Positions 1 through 9,551 of a stretch of DNA of 64,000 nucleotides are shown in pieces (position 1 is the stretch's first letter; each line of letters starts with the position of its first letter). Source of the stretch: AC-56 sp963798705 (lineage in GTDB: Bacteria > Actinomycetota > Thermoleophilia > Solirubrobacterales > 70-9); the NCBI GenBank assembly GCA_963798705.1, contig CAWCTW010000005.1, positions 868,001 to 932,000 on the forward strand, given 5' to 3'. The notes beneath the pieces were generated by a model. It did not search any database, was not told the DNA's origin, and was given only the letters and a program-made list of their open reading frames with translations. Position numbers and translations under genes: made by a program.

Positions 1-1
1 C

Positions 2-871
2 TTCGTGGCCGGGATCGGCTGCGCGGGGCGATTCGCGTACTACATGAACACCTATGGCGTCCACGGCATCCACGGGCGCGCGCCGGCGCTCGCCACCGGG
101 CTCGCCCTGGCGCGCTCCGACCTCTCGATCTGGGTCGTCAGCGGGGATGGGGATGCCCTGTCGATCGGCGGCAACCACCTGATCCACGCGCTGCGGCGCA
201 ACGTGCCGATCAAGATCCTGCTGTTCAACAACCAGATCTACGGCCTCACCAAGGGCCAGTACTCGCCGACGAGCGAGGAGGGCAAGGTCACCAAGTCCAC
301 GCCGTTCGGGTCGCTGGACCATCCCTTCAACCCGGTGGCCCTCGCCCTGGGAGCCGAGGCGAGCTTCGTCGCGCGCACCGTCGACACCGATCGAGCGCAC
401 CAGGCCGAGGTGCTCCGTGCGGCAGCCGAGCACAACGGCTCGGCGCTGATCGAGATCTACCAGAACTGCAACGTCTTCAACGACGGCGCCTTCGACGCCG
501 TCCGGGCCAAGGGCAGGGAGGCGAACCAGATCCGCCTGGAGCACGGCACCCCGATCCGCTTTGGCGTCGATGGAGAGCGCGGCGTGGCTCGCGGGCCCGA
601 CGGCGGCCTGCGCATCGCGGAGGTCGCCGAAGTCGGCGAGGATGGCCTGCTCGTCCACGACGCCCACGATCCCAACCCCAGCCAGGCTTTTGCGCTTGCC
701 CACCTCGCACGGCGACCGAGCGAGCCAACCCCCGTCGGAGTGTTCCGCGCCGTCGAGCGCCCTGTCTACGGCGAGGCCATGGCCCGCGAGCTCCAGGCAG
801 CGCGGGAGGGATTGGGAGCGCAGGAGCTCGACGAGCTCCTGCGCTCCGGCGACGCCTGGACCGTCGCCTAA
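2..871 (+). CDS. korB: 2-oxoacid:ferredoxin oxidoreductase, beta subunit (5' partial)
   Basis: C-terminal 289 residues of a thiamine-diphosphate beta subunit; the start lies upstream of the window. The cytoplasmic alpha/beta enzyme decarboxylates a 2-oxoacid, most likely 2-oxoglutarate, to the acyl-CoA while reducing ferredoxin. The ThDP/Mg signature is clear: GDGD, then about 25 residues later NNQIYGLTKGQ. The conserved stretch HGIHGRAPALATGLA precedes it. The last ~110 residues are less conserved. The alpha subunit should lie just upstream, off the window. The gene converges on and overlaps the MMPL exporter by 4 nt. A related pyruvate or branched-chain oxoacid enzyme is a weaker alternative. 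Confidence 0.9.
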   Translation, partial: FVAGIGCAGRFAYYMNTYGVHGIHGRAPALATGLALARSDLSIWVVSGDGDALSIGGNHLIHALRRNVPIKILLFNNQIYGLTKGQYSPTSEEGKVTKSTPFGSLDHPFNPVALALGAEASFVARTVDTDRAHQAEVLRAAAEHNGSALIEIYQNCNVFNDGAFDAVRAKGREANQIRLEHGTPIRFGVDGERGVARGPDGGLRIAEVAEVGEDGLLVHDAHDPNPSQAFALAHLARRPSEPTPVGVFRAVERPVYGEAMARELQAAREGLGAQELDELLRSGDAWTVA

Positions 872-3018
872 CCGCCCTCGCCGGCCGCTGCCCGCTGCGG
901 CACCGATGGCTCGACCCGAAGCAGCCGGGCCGGCATCCGCGGCAGGATCCAGTTCCAGCGCCCGAACAGCGACACCGCGGCGGGCACCAGCAGAGCCCGG
1001 ATCACGGTCGCGTCGAGCAGGATCCCGGCGGCCAGCCCGGTGGCGAACATCTTCAGGTCGGTCCCCGGCCCCGAGGCCAGCGACACGAACGCCAGGAACA
1101 GGATCAACGCCGCGCTCGTGACCAGCCGGCCGGTGCGGCCGATGCCCTGCACGACCGCGGTGCGGGTATCGCCGGAGGCGTCGTACTCCTCCCGCATCCG
1201 GGTGAGGATGAACACCTCGTAGTCCATCGAGAGCCCGAACAGGAACGCGAACACCATCAGCGGTATCCATGCCGGCACCGACCCGGTGGCCTCGATTCCC
1301 CACAACAGGTCCGACCCGTGGCCGTGCTGCCACATCAGTGCCAGCACGCCCCAGGCGGCGGCGACGCTGGCGATGTTAAGCACCACCGCCTTCAGGGGCA
1401 GGAGCAGCGAGCGGAACGCCCTCGCGAGCAGGATGAACGTGACGATCGCGATCAACGCGATCATCAGCGGGAAGTTGCCGTAGACGGCGTCGATGAAGTC
1501 GGCGTTCTGCGCCGGTAGCCCGCCCACACGGACGTCCGGCCCCGCCGCATGCGCCGCCTCGCGCACGTGGTCGAGCGTGTCCTTCCCGGCCTGGGTGGAG
1601 TCGTCGGCCGTCGGGATCGCCAGGATCTCGGCAACGCCCCCGCTACGCCATTGCGGAGAGTCCGGCGCGACAGCGCCGTGCATCCCGGGCACGGAGCGCA
1701 CGTCCGCCGCGACGCGGTCAGGGGGAGTTCCCTCGGCGACGATCTCGTACGGGAGCAGCGTGCCCGACCCGATCCCGGAGTCCTCCAGGGCTGTGAGGCC
1801 CTGCTTCGCATCGCCCTGCTTGGCGATCGTGTCGGGGCTGGCGTCCCCGAGCGTGAGGCCGGTCGCGGCGATGATCAGGACGGCGAGGATCGCAGTGGCG
1901 ACGCCGGCTGCGATCACCCGGTGGCGCACGACCAGCTCGGCCCACCGCGTCCACGAGCGGCTGGCGCGGTTATCGGTTCGCCGGTGCGGCCAATCGAGCC
2001 GGTTTCCCAGCTTCGACAGCACCACCGGCAGCAGCGTGATGGCGACCAGCGTGCTGACCAGCGGTATCAGCAGCCCGCCGATGCCCATGCTTCGCAGGAA
2101 CGGAACGGGAAGCGCGACCATCGCCAGCAGACCGATCGCCACGGTGGTGCCACTGAAGACGACCGCCCGCCCAGCCGTCTCCATGGCCTTTTGGACCGCC
2201 TCGTCGCCGCTTCTGCCGTGGGCACGCTCCTCACGCCAGCGAGAGACCACGAGCAGCGAGTAGTCGATGGCGATGCCGAGCCCGACCAGCGCGATCAGGA
2301 ACTGGACCACCGGCGAGATGTCGGTGAACGCGGTGAGCCCCCACACGAGCAGGAACGTGGTCATGATCGACACGACCGCCATCGCCATCGGCACGAAGGC
2401 CAGCAACGAGGCGAAGACGAATCCGAGGACGATCAGCGCGCCGGCGCCGCCGAGCACGGACTCCAGCAGCACGCCGGTGCCGCTGTCACCTCCGGACTCG
2501 TTCTGCAGCGCGTCGAAGCCACTGACGTGAATCGGCGCCCCCGCGACCGTCGCGTCCTTCACCGCCGCTCGGGCGTCCTTGGCGGCGTCCGGGTTCTCAC
2601 CGAACGCCGAGTCGGGGTCCGGCTGCGGGTAGACGATCGCGAAGGTGGTCCGCCCATCCGCCGAGACGAAGGTGCGGTTGCCCGTGGACGCGTAGGACGC
2701 GATGCGTGCTCCCGGGAGCGCCTGCTCGAGGCGCTTGTCCATCTGCATGAGCTGGGCGTCGACCCCCGGAGAGTTGACCGTCTTGCCCTGCGGGAGCGTC
2801 ACCACCGGCACGATCGGGGCGACGTCGCCGCCGGTGCCGTGGAAGTGCTGCGTGATCGCAACGTTTGTCTCCCAGCCCTCCTTGCCCGGGACCGAGAACT
2901 TCTGGTCCATGGCCTTCGTCGCCGAGTTCACCGACGCGATGCCCACGACGGTGAGCGCGATCCAAAAAAGGGTGACGATGCGCTTGTGGGCCAGGACCCA
3001 GCGAGTGATGACGGACAC
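868..3018 (-). CDS. MMPL/RND-family membrane exporter
   Basis: 716-residue membrane protein with the MMPL layout: an N-terminal segment, a large extracellular domain (about residues 35-190), a block of helices, a second extracellular domain (about 390-500) and a second block of helices. Each helical block carries the proton-relay G-x-x-x-D-Y signature (GIAIDYSLL and GLSMDYEVF). Such proteins export lipids, drugs or siderophores using the proton gradient. It is divergent from a MarR regulator, a common arrangement for a ligand-controlled exporter. The C-terminal tail is short. The substrate cannot be told from sequence. Confidence 0.9.
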   Translation of the reverse strand: MSVITRWVLAHKRIVTLFWIALTVVGIASVNSATKAMDQKFSVPGKEGWETNVAITQHFHGTGGDVAPIVPVVTLPQGKTVNSPGVDAQLMQMDKRLEQALPGARIASYASTGNRTFVSADGRTTFAIVYPQPDPDSAFGENPDAAKDARAAVKDATVAGAPIHVSGFDALQNESGGDSGTGVLLESVLGGAGALIVLGFVFASLLAFVPMAMAVVSIMTTFLLVWGLTAFTDISPVVQFLIALVGLGIAIDYSLLVVSRWREERAHGRSGDEAVQKAMETAGRAVVFSGTTVAIGLLAMVALPVPFLRSMGIGGLLIPLVSTLVAITLLPVVLSKLGNRLDWPHRRTDNRASRSWTRWAELVVRHRVIAAGVATAILAVLIIAATGLTLGDASPDTIAKQGDAKQGLTALEDSGIGSGTLLPYEIVAEGTPPDRVAADVRSVPGMHGAVAPDSPQWRSGGVAEILAIPTADDSTQAGKDTLDHVREAAHAAGPDVRVGGLPAQNADFIDAVYGNFPLMIALIAIVTFILLARAFRSLLLPLKAVVLNIASVAAAWGVLALMWQHGHGSDLLWGIEATGSVPAWIPLMVFAFLFGLSMDYEVFILTRMREEYDASGDTRTAVVQGIGRTGRLVTSAALILFLAFVSLASGPGTDLKMFATGLAAGILLDATVIRALLVPAAVSLFGRWNWILPRMPARLLRVEPSVPQRAAAGEGG

Positions 3019-3179
3019 GGCTACCTCCGACGCTCGTTGAAAGATTGAACTTTATGTATCACAAATGATCCGCAAGCCGTAGGATGATTGCGAGATGCGT
3101 GCGCAGGCTCACACGCCATTCGTCGATATCCCTTCTGACCCCCGGGCGCCCGGAAAGTAATCGGCGGCTGCCGTCGCGC

Positions 3180-3638
3180 ATGCGTTTCGACCGTCCACCC
3201 CCGGAGCCACTCGCGAGCGCGCCCGGGTTTCTCTTGTCCTGGAACGGTCGGCGGACCGCGCACGAGTTCGCGCGCTCGCTCGAGCCGCTCGGGCTCCGTC
3301 CCCCCCACTTCGGGGTCATGACCCTGATCGACACCGGCCCCGGCCTGACTCAGCAGGAGCTCGCCGAGCGCTCGCTCATCGACCCGAGCTCCATGGTCGC
3401 CGTGGTCGACGAGCTCGAGGAGCTCGGATTCGCGGAGCGCCGGCCACACCCTGGCGACCGTCGAAAGCACGCGGTGCACCTCACCGGGGACGGCGAGCGG
3501 ATCCTCGAGCGCGCCCGGGCCGCCGCGATGCAGACGGCGAAGGACGTCCTGAAGCCGTTGGACGCCGACGAGGTCGAAACGCTGCGTCGCCTTCTGAGAA
3601 AGCTGGCGGGCGTCGAGAAGCCGCAGCGGCGCGCCTAG
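3180..3638 (+). CDS. MarR-family transcriptional regulator
   Basis: 152-residue winged-helix regulator. The core reads LTQQELAERSLIDPSSMVAVVDELEELG (recognition helix) and then the wing RRPHPGDRRKHAVHLT, both typical of MarR. I start at ATG 3180 because the preceding in-frame residues are low-complexity and unlike the family. It is divergent from the MMPL exporter and probably represses it; the 160-nt gap contains an AT-rich patch (about 3035-3065) unusual for this GC-rich DNA that could hold promoters and operator. It converges on the VOC gene, sharing CTAG at the stops. Confidence 0.85.
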   Translation: MRFDRPPPEPLASAPGFLLSWNGRRTAHEFARSLEPLGLRPPHFGVMTLIDTGPGLTQQELAERSLIDPSSMVAVVDELEELGFAERRPHPGDRRKHAVHLTGDGERILERARAAAMQTAKDVLKPLDADEVETLRRLLRKLAGVEKPQRRA

Positions 3639-4567
3639 TTCCCTGCGGTTACCTGACGCGGGTTCGTGATCGGGCGGACCTTCGCCTCGATCTCGGGGCG
3701 AAGGTGCTCGATGAAGGGCGGCAGCGACAGCTTCTCGCCGAGGTGCTCAACCGGCTCGTCGATCGCGAAGCCGGGTCCGCCGAGGGTCGCGAGCTCGAAC
3801 AGGACGCCGCTGGGCTCGCGGTAGTAGACGGACTGGAAGTAGAAGCGGTCGATCACCGGCGTGGCGTGCATGCCCGCCTCCAGGACCCGCTCGCGCCAGG
3901 CCTCGTGCTCTTCGGGCGGCGAGGCCCAGGCCACGTGGTGGACGCTCCCGGCGCCCTGAACGCCCGGCTGCGCCGGAGCCTCGTCGTATGCGTACGTCGA
4001 GCCCCGGCTCTGCCCGCGCGCCTCCCAGAGGGACTCGCCGCCGCGCTCGAACCCCATCGTCTCCTCGAGCAGCGAGCGGCTCGCGTCGGGATCGGACGCG
4101 TAGGCCCTCACCCCCTCGAATCCCTGAAGAGCGTGCTCCGCGGGGACCTCGGGATGCTCGGCGGTCATGGGCTCGTCGGCGACCGTCGGCACCAGCAGCT
4201 CATGCTCGAGTCCCTCCGGGTCCGAAAACCGCAGGCGATCGCCGTCGACCTCGGTCGCCTCGACGCCGTGCTCGCCAAGGCGACCGGCCCAGAACTCGAG
4301 CGCATCGGTCGAGCCGACGCGCCAGAGGATGCGGTGCACCATCCCGTCGCCCGCGCGACCCGGGCCGATGCCCGGGTACTCGAAGAACGTGACGTCGGAG
4401 CCGGGATCGCCCTTCTCGTCGGCGTAGAACAGGTGGTAGACGGTCGGGTTGTCCTGATTGACCGTCTTCTTCACCATGCGCAGCCCGAGGACGCCCGCGT
4501 AGAAGTCGACGTTCGGCTGCGCCTCGCCCGTGATCGCGGTGACGTGATGGATTCCCTCGAGCCTCAC
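3635..4567 (-). CDS. VOC-superfamily ring-cleaving dioxygenase-like protein (MhqO type)
   Basis: 310 residues with two vicinal-oxygen-chelate modules, starting at the GTG that gives VRLEGIHHVTAITG. The N-terminal HHVTAI, the central VHHVAWAS and the late FELATLGGPGF are typical of the putative ring-cleaving dioxygenase/MhqO family, linked in Bacillus to quinone and hydroquinone stress. A much longer open frame extends upstream to 5665, but that part lies antisense inside the aminotransferase gene and is not protein-like. The neighbouring MarR gene fits, since MhqO-like genes are often under MarR control. The substrate is unknown. Confidence 0.82.
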   Translation of the reverse strand: MRLEGIHHVTAITGEAQPNVDFYAGVLGLRMVKKTVNQDNPTVYHLFYADEKGDPGSDVTFFEYPGIGPGRAGDGMVHRILWRVGSTDALEFWAGRLGEHGVEATEVDGDRLRFSDPEGLEHELLVPTVADEPMTAEHPEVPAEHALQGFEGVRAYASDPDASRSLLEETMGFERGGESLWEARGQSRGSTYAYDEAPAQPGVQGAGSVHHVAWASPPEEHEAWRERVLEAGMHATPVIDRFYFQSVYYREPSGVLFELATLGGPGFAIDEPVEHLGEKLSLPPFIEHLRPEIEAKVRPITNPRQVTAGN

Positions 4568-4678
4568 TCCGGCTGACGATAGCGAGTGTGTCCAACGCTT
4601 CGCCGCCGCCTTTGCCGAAGCCGCGCGGCCGCTGACGGTAGGCTCGCAGGCGGGTAGTAGCCGACCGAGAGAGGATTC

Positions 4679-6073
4679 ATGACAGTCGACACGACCACCA
4701 CCGGCGCCGCGAAGACCATCGACCGAGGCCGCATCGCGGAGCTCACCGAGGCCGAGCAGGCGAAGTTCGCCCAGCGAACCGGTGCCTCCAAGGAGCGCTA
4801 CGAGCGTGCCGTCAAGGTGATGCCCGGTGGTGTCCCCTCCTCCTTTCAGGAGAACGATCCCTGGCCCACCTACATCGACCGGGGGGACGGTGCTCGCGTC
4901 TGGGACGTCGACGGCAACGAGTACGCCGACTTCCACAACGGCTTCGGCGTCATGTGCATCGGCCACGCCAACCCAAAGGTGGGCGCTGCCGTGAAGGCGC
5001 GTGTGGACCTCGGAACCCACTTCGCCGCGCCGACCGACGGCTCGATCGTCGTCGCCGAGGAGCTGACGCGGCGGTTCGGCCTTCCCCAATGGCGGTTCAC
5101 GAACTCCGGCACCGAGTCGACCATGGACGCGGTCCACCTCGCCCGAGGGGCCACCGGCCGGGAGATGATCTTGAAGATCGAGGGCTCCTACCACGGCCAT
5201 CACGACGCCGTGATGGTGTCGGTGTACCCGGAGCTCGAGGACCTGGGCGACCGCGACGATCCCCGCTCCGTCCCGTACGGAGCGGGATATCCGCGGCAGC
5301 TCACGGAGCTCACCCGCGCCGTGCCGTTCAACGACGCCGACTCGCTCGAGTCGGTGCTCGACAAGCTCGACGGCAAGGTGGCCGGGCTGATCATGGAGCC
5401 GGCGATGATGAACATCAACATCATCCCGCCCGTCGACGGCTACCTGGAGCGGGTCCGCGAGCTCACGTCGCGTCACGGGGTGAAGCTGATCTTCGACGAG
5501 GTCAAGACCGGCGCCACGATCTCCTACGGCGGGGCGACCAAGCGCTTCGGCGTCACGCCGGACCTGATCACGCTCGCCAAGGCCGTGTGCGGCGGCTACC
5601 CGGGCGGCGCCATCGGGATGACCGACGAGATGGCCGAGATCGTGGCCAGCGGCAAGGTCCACCAATACGGGACGTTCAACGGCAACCCACTCGTGATGGC
5701 CGCCGCAGAGGCGGCCCTGACCGAGGTGCTGACCGAGGACGCCTACCCCAAGCTCGAGGCGACGAACGAGCGTCTCAAGGCCGCCTGCCAGGACATCGTC
5801 GACCGCTTCGGCCTACCCGCGTACACGGAGGGGATGGGTGCCAAGGGGTGCGTGATCTTCTCGCCGGAGCGGCTTCGCGAGTACCGTGACTACCTCACCA
5901 AGGTCGATGCCGAGTTGGCGACGCTCGCGTGGCTCTACCACATGAACCACGGCATCTTCATGACGCCGGGGGTCGAGGAGGAGTGGACGCTCTCGATCGC
6001 CCACTCCGGCGATGACGTCCAGCGTTACCTGGACGCGTTCGAGACGTTCGCTCGCGACGTCACCGCCGGCTGA
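4679..6073 (+). CDS. Class III (glutamate-1-semialdehyde aminomutase-like) PLP aminotransferase
   Basis: 464-residue PLP enzyme of the class III family. Visible marks are the substrate-side GVPSSFQENDPWPTY, the GTEST cofactor-phosphate region, SYHGHHD, the FDEVKTG motif (PLP-ring Asp) and TLAKAVCGGYPGGAIG with the Schiff-base lysine. HQYGTFNGNPLVMAA is also conserved. A GAGAGG ribosome site sits before ATG 4679. The N-terminal part resembles glutamate-1-semialdehyde 2,1-aminomutase, but no haem-biosynthesis gene is nearby, so a general omega-amino-acid aminotransferase is as likely. It is transcribed alone. Confidence 0.85.
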   Translation: MTVDTTTTGAAKTIDRGRIAELTEAEQAKFAQRTGASKERYERAVKVMPGGVPSSFQENDPWPTYIDRGDGARVWDVDGNEYADFHNGFGVMCIGHANPKVGAAVKARVDLGTHFAAPTDGSIVVAEELTRRFGLPQWRFTNSGTESTMDAVHLARGATGREMILKIEGSYHGHHDAVMVSVYPELEDLGDRDDPRSVPYGAGYPRQLTELTRAVPFNDADSLESVLDKLDGKVAGLIMEPAMMNINIIPPVDGYLERVRELTSRHGVKLIFDEVKTGATISYGGATKRFGVTPDLITLAKAVCGGYPGGAIGMTDEMAEIVASGKVHQYGTFNGNPLVMAAAEAALTEVLTEDAYPKLEATNERLKAACQDIVDRFGLPAYTEGMGAKGCVIFSPERLREYRDYLTKVDAELATLAWLYHMNHGIFMTPGVEEEWTLSIAHSGDDVQRYLDAFETFARDVTAG

Positions 6074-6131
6074 CCAGGGAAGAGGAGCGGGTGAACGGCC
6101 GCGCCGATCGCCGGCGTGCGCCTCGCCATCC

Positions 6132-6512
6132 CTAATCCAGGGCGGCGCGGGCGCTGTCCAGATCGTCCGTCGCGATCACGAGCTTGATGCCCCCGAACGT
6201 GGTGTAGGCCAGCTCGATGTTCACGTTGGCCTCCCCCAGGGCGCGCGCCAGGCCGCCCAGGCTCCCCGGGCTGTCCCTGACGTCGATGACGAGCACCTCA
6301 CGCTCGTCGGCAACCCCCAGGCCCGCCTCCTCCAGCGCACGGTGCGCCGCAGGCGCGGCATCGTCGTCGAACAGCAGCTGGATGACCCCGTGCCCCTCGC
6401 CGGTGAGCGCGCACATCCCCTGAATGCTCACCCCTGCACGGCCCGTCGCCTCCCCGAGGCGCGCCAGCTCGCCCGGTCGATCCTGCAGCACGACGGTGAG
6501 GTTCCTCGACAT
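6132..6512 (-). CDS. Tandem ACT-domain protein
   Basis: 126 residues made of two ACT modules: residues 2-60 (NLTVVLQDRPGELARLGEATGRAGVSIQG) and about 72-126 (VLVIDVRDSPGSLGGLARALGEANVNIE). The start is ATG 6512 with a GAGGAGCG ribosome site; the longer open frame upstream is out of character. ACT pairs bind amino acids and act as free-standing sensors or allosteric subunits. No catalytic domain is attached and no amino-acid biosynthesis gene is adjacent, so the ligand and partner are unknown. Confidence 0.75.
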   Translation of the reverse strand: MSRNLTVVLQDRPGELARLGEATGRAGVSIQGMCALTGEGHGVIQLLFDDDAAPAAHRALEEAGLGVADEREVLVIDVRDSPGSLGGLARALGEANVNIELAYTTFGGIKLVIATDDLDSARAALD

Positions 6513-6604
6513 CTCGCTCCTCGCCGAGGGGTATATCAGTGGACGGGCGCCTCCGTGCCACCTCGGCTTACGCCCCGCGGGACTTGTGCCGATACAGGAG
6601 ACGG

Positions 6605-7159
6605 ATGGCTGCGAGCTGGAAGCGATCGGACCCCGGCGGCGAGGACATCGCCCGGATGGTCGGGATATCGGCCAAGGCGTCGTCCGAGGAGAGCCAGGCG
6701 GCGGTTCCACCCCGCTTCGCGCGACACCTCGAGGGAGTCGCACACCGACGGCGCGGCGACGAGACCCCATGGGTTGCCATCGTCCGGGTCGACGGGGTCG
6801 ACGCGATCCGCGAGCAGTGGGGAGATCCCGCCGCGGAGGAGTTCCTGCGTTCCACGGCCAGCGCCCTTCGCGCGTCGCTCCGGGAGTCGGACAAGCTCGC
6901 ACCGGTGGGCAGGGCCGAGTACGGGATCATCCTCGACGCGCCGAGCCCCGATGCCGTCATGGCGGGCCTCGAGCGATTGGTCCGCAACGTCGCCGAGCTG
7001 GCGGGCCGCGACCATCGCTGGAGCTCGGGCTCTCTGCGCGTCGGAGTGACGCCGCTCGAGAGCCCGGACGCCGCACTGATCCTCGATCGCGCACGACGCG
7101 CGCTCGAGCGCAGCGAACGCAGCGGCGAGCGCGTCACCATGGTCTCCGGGCGGCGCTGA
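6605..7159 (+). CDS. Degenerate GGDEF-like domain protein
   Basis: 184 residues starting at ATG 6605 behind GGAGACGG. From residue ~55 it follows a diguanylate-cyclase-like fold: WVAIVRVDGVDAIREQWG, AAEEFLRSTASALRASLRESDKLAPVGRAEYGIIL and a C-terminal SLRVGVTPL segment. The GGDEF signature is replaced by GRAEY, so cyclase activity is unlikely; it may bind nucleotide or partner proteins. No membrane segment or other sensor domain is present. It lies just upstream of the DUF255 gene on the same strand. The fold assignment is by pattern only. Confidence 0.6.
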   Translation: MAASWKRSDPGGEDIARMVGISAKASSEESQAAVPPRFARHLEGVAHRRRGDETPWVAIVRVDGVDAIREQWGDPAAEEFLRSTASALRASLRESDKLAPVGRAEYGIILDAPSPDAVMAGLERLVRNVAELAGRDHRWSSGSLRVGVTPLESPDAALILDRARRALERSERSGERVTMVSGRR

Positions 7160-7202
7160 GCCACGCGAGTCCGGGCGCGCGGTCCGGGTAGCCTCAGGCT
7201 GG

Positions 7203-9209
7203 ATGGCCAACCGCCTCGCCCGCGAGACCAGCCCGTACCTCCTCCAGCACAAGGACAACCCGGTCGACTGGCATCCCTGGGGGCCCGAGGCGCTCGAGCG
7301 GGCTCGACTCGAGGACAAGCCGATCCTGCTCTCGGTCGGGTACTCGGCCTGCCACTGGTGCCATGTGATGGAGCGCGAGTCCTTCGAGGACTCGGCGACG
7401 GCGAGCTACATGAACGAGCACTTCGTGCCCATCAAGGTGGACCGGGAGGAGCGCCCCGACGTGGACTCGATCTACATGGAGGCGGTGCAGGGGATGACCG
7501 GACACGGCGGCTGGCCGCTCACGGCGTTCCTCGACCCGGATGGCGTCCCTTTCTATGGCGGGACCTACTTTCCACCCGAGCAGCGCCACGGGATGCCCAG
7601 CTTCCGGATGGTCATGGAGGCCGTCGTGGAGTCGTGGAGCACCCAGCGCGAGCGAATCCGCGCGTCCGCGGAGCGCATCAGGGAGCAGCTCGGGGCGATC
7701 GCGCGGATCGAGCCGGCGGACGAGGCCCTCGGCCCCGAGATCGTCGACGGCGCGGTCCGGAAGCTCCGCACCCTCGCCGACATGGTGCACGGCGGATTCG
7801 GCTCGGCCCCCAAGTTCCCGCCTGCGTCGGCGCTGGAGCTGTTGCTCGCGCGCGGCGAGACCGACCTGGTCGAGGTGACTCTCGACGCCATGATCCAAGG
7901 CGGCATCTACGACCAGGTCGGCGGTGGCTTCGCCCGGTACTCCGTGGACGATGTCTGGCTCGTGCCGCACTTCGAGAAGATGCTCTACGACAACGCCCTC
8001 CTCGCCCGCGCCTACCTACACGGCTGGCAGGTGTTCGGCCACGAGCGCCACCGCCGCGTCTGCGAGGAGACCCTGGTGTGGGCCCTGCGCGAGATGCGCG
8101 GCCCCGAGGGCGGCTTTCACTCGGCGCTGGATGCCGACTCCGAGGGCGAGGAGGGCCGCTTCTACCTCTGGACGCCGGACCAGATCCGCGAGGCGGTCGA
8201 AGTGGTCGGATCGCCTGGCCTCGCCGACGGGGTGATCGCCTACTTCGGGGTCACCGACCGAGGCAACTTCGAGGGAAGGAACATCCTCCACGTTCCGGGC
8301 GGACCCGGCGCGGAGCCGCCGGCACAGCTCGCCGACGCCCGGCGCGCTCTCTACACAGCTCGCTCGCGGCGCATCTGGCCCGGCAAGGACGACAAGCGTC
8401 TGTGCTCGTGGAACGCCCTGATGATCGGCGCACTGGCCGAGGCCGGCGCGGCCATCCCGCGCGCCGAATATCTGGACGCCGCGGTCTCCTGCGCGGAGTT
8501 CGTGTGGCGGGACCTTCGCGATGAGCGCGGGCGGCTGCTGCGCACCTACAAGGACGGCAGGGCGCACCTCGCGGCCTACCTCGAGGACTACGCGTACCTC
8601 GTCGAGGCCCTGCTGACCCTGTACGAGGCGACCTTCGACGTACGGTGGTTCGATGCCGCCCGTGAGACCGCGGACCTGATGGTCGAGCTGTTCGGCGACG
8701 ACGAGCGCGGCGGGTTCTTCACGACCTCGCACGACCACGAGGAGCTGGTCGTGCGGCGCAAAGACCTCGACGACCATCCGATCCCCTCCGGGAACTCGGC
8801 GGCGGCCTACGGGCTCCTGCGCCTGGCGGCGCTCACCGGCGAGCACGAGTACGAGCGCTACGCCGTGGGCGTCTTCCGCCTGCTGCAGCGCGCCGCGGCG
8901 GGTCACCCGCAGGCGCTCGCGCACCTGCTCCGCGCGATGGACTTTCATTTCGCCGCGGTCAAGGAGGTGGCGCTCGTCGAGCCTTCCTCCGGTGACGGGC
9001 TGGGGGAGCTGGCCTCCGTGGTCCGCTCGGGCTTTCGCCCGCACTTGGTGGTCGCGGGAGGCCCCGAAGGCACGGGCCGCCCCGAGCTTCTCCACGAGCG
9101 AGGCGCGGTGCAGGGCCGCCCCTCCGCCTACGTATGCGAGAACTTCGCCTGTCGGCAGCCGGTGACCGAGCCCGAGGAGCTCTCCGCGAGCCTGGGCGAG
9201 GACGGCTGA
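7203..9209 (+). CDS. DUF255/thioredoxin-domain protein (YyaL/SSP411 family)
   Basis: 668-residue cytosolic protein. The N-terminal ~160 residues are the DUF255 thioredoxin-like domain with the family hallmark NRLARETSPYLLQHKDNPVDWHPW-type opening and SACHWCHVMERESFED, whose CHWC is the redox-active pair. The rest is an (alpha/alpha)6-barrel-like region (for example GGFARYSVDDVWLVPHFEKMLYDNA). Members are widespread; a role in redox or protein quality control has been proposed but no reaction is settled. Length matches the family. Confidence 0.9.
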   Translation: MANRLARETSPYLLQHKDNPVDWHPWGPEALERARLEDKPILLSVGYSACHWCHVMERESFEDSATASYMNEHFVPIKVDREERPDVDSIYMEAVQGMTGHGGWPLTAFLDPDGVPFYGGTYFPPEQRHGMPSFRMVMEAVVESWSTQRERIRASAERIREQLGAIARIEPADEALGPEIVDGAVRKLRTLADMVHGGFGSAPKFPPASALELLLARGETDLVEVTLDAMIQGGIYDQVGGGFARYSVDDVWLVPHFEKMLYDNALLARAYLHGWQVFGHERHRRVCEETLVWALREMRGPEGGFHSALDADSEGEEGRFYLWTPDQIREAVEVVGSPGLADGVIAYFGVTDRGNFEGRNILHVPGGPGAEPPAQLADARRALYTARSRRIWPGKDDKRLCSWNALMIGALAEAGAAIPRAEYLDAAVSCAEFVWRDLRDERGRLLRTYKDGRAHLAAYLEDYAYLVEALLTLYEATFDVRWFDAARETADLMVELFGDDERGGFFTTSHDHEELVVRRKDLDDHPIPSGNSAAAYGLLRLAALTGEHEYERYAVGVFRLLQRAAAGHPQALAHLLRAMDFHFAAVKEVALVEPSSGDGLGELASVVRSGFRPHLVVAGGPEGTGRPELLHERGAVQGRPSAYVCENFACRQPVTEPEELSASLGEDG

Positions 9210-9331
9210 CCACTCGCCGCGGAGCGGCCTCGAGGGCAACGGAAGCGCCGATCCGTCGTCCACCGGGCCGGGGGCGCATGCGCACCTCACGGGGTTGTCC
9301 ACTCACGTAACCCAAGCGAGGAGGGACGGCC

Positions 9332-9544
9332 ATGGCTCACCAGTTCAAGCGGGGGGATCGCGTTGAATGGAGCTTCCGCGGGAGAAGGGTCGTCGGGAGG
9401 GTGCGCAAGCGGCTCACGTCCCGGGCCGAGGTGAGCGGCCAGGTCGTCGCCGCGTCACCGGACGATCCCCGCTACGTGGTCCGCAGCGAAACGAGCGGCA
9501 GGGAGACGGCCCGCCGCCCGAGCGCGCTCACACGACGCCGCTGA
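9332..9544 (+). CDS. Small Tudor-like protein (HVA1/DUF2945 type)
   Basis: 70-residue basic protein. The opening QFKRGDRVEWSFRGRRVVGRV followed by VRKRLTSRAEVSGQVVAASPDDPRYVVRSETSGRETARRPSAL matches the hypervirulence-associated TUDOR/DUF2945 family: a short beta barrel followed by a lysine/arginine-rich tail. A GAGGAGGGA ribosome site precedes the ATG. The bacterial function is not established; DNA or protein binding is an inference from charge and fold. Confidence 0.75.
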   Translation: MAHQFKRGDRVEWSFRGRRVVGRVRKRLTSRAEVSGQVVAASPDDPRYVVRSETSGRETARRPSALTRRR

Positions 9545-9551
9545 TCGCGAC

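Noticed and set aside
1549..3048. 499-residue open frame on the plus strand
   Set aside because: Antisense to the MMPL gene, with Arg/Asp/His-rich composition typical of a GC-rich shadow frame.
4568..5665. Upstream extension of the VOC reading frame (676-residue open frame)
   Set aside because: It lies antisense inside the aminotransferase gene, is His/Val/Gly-rich and unlike any VOC protein; the GTG at 4567 gives a normal-length protein.
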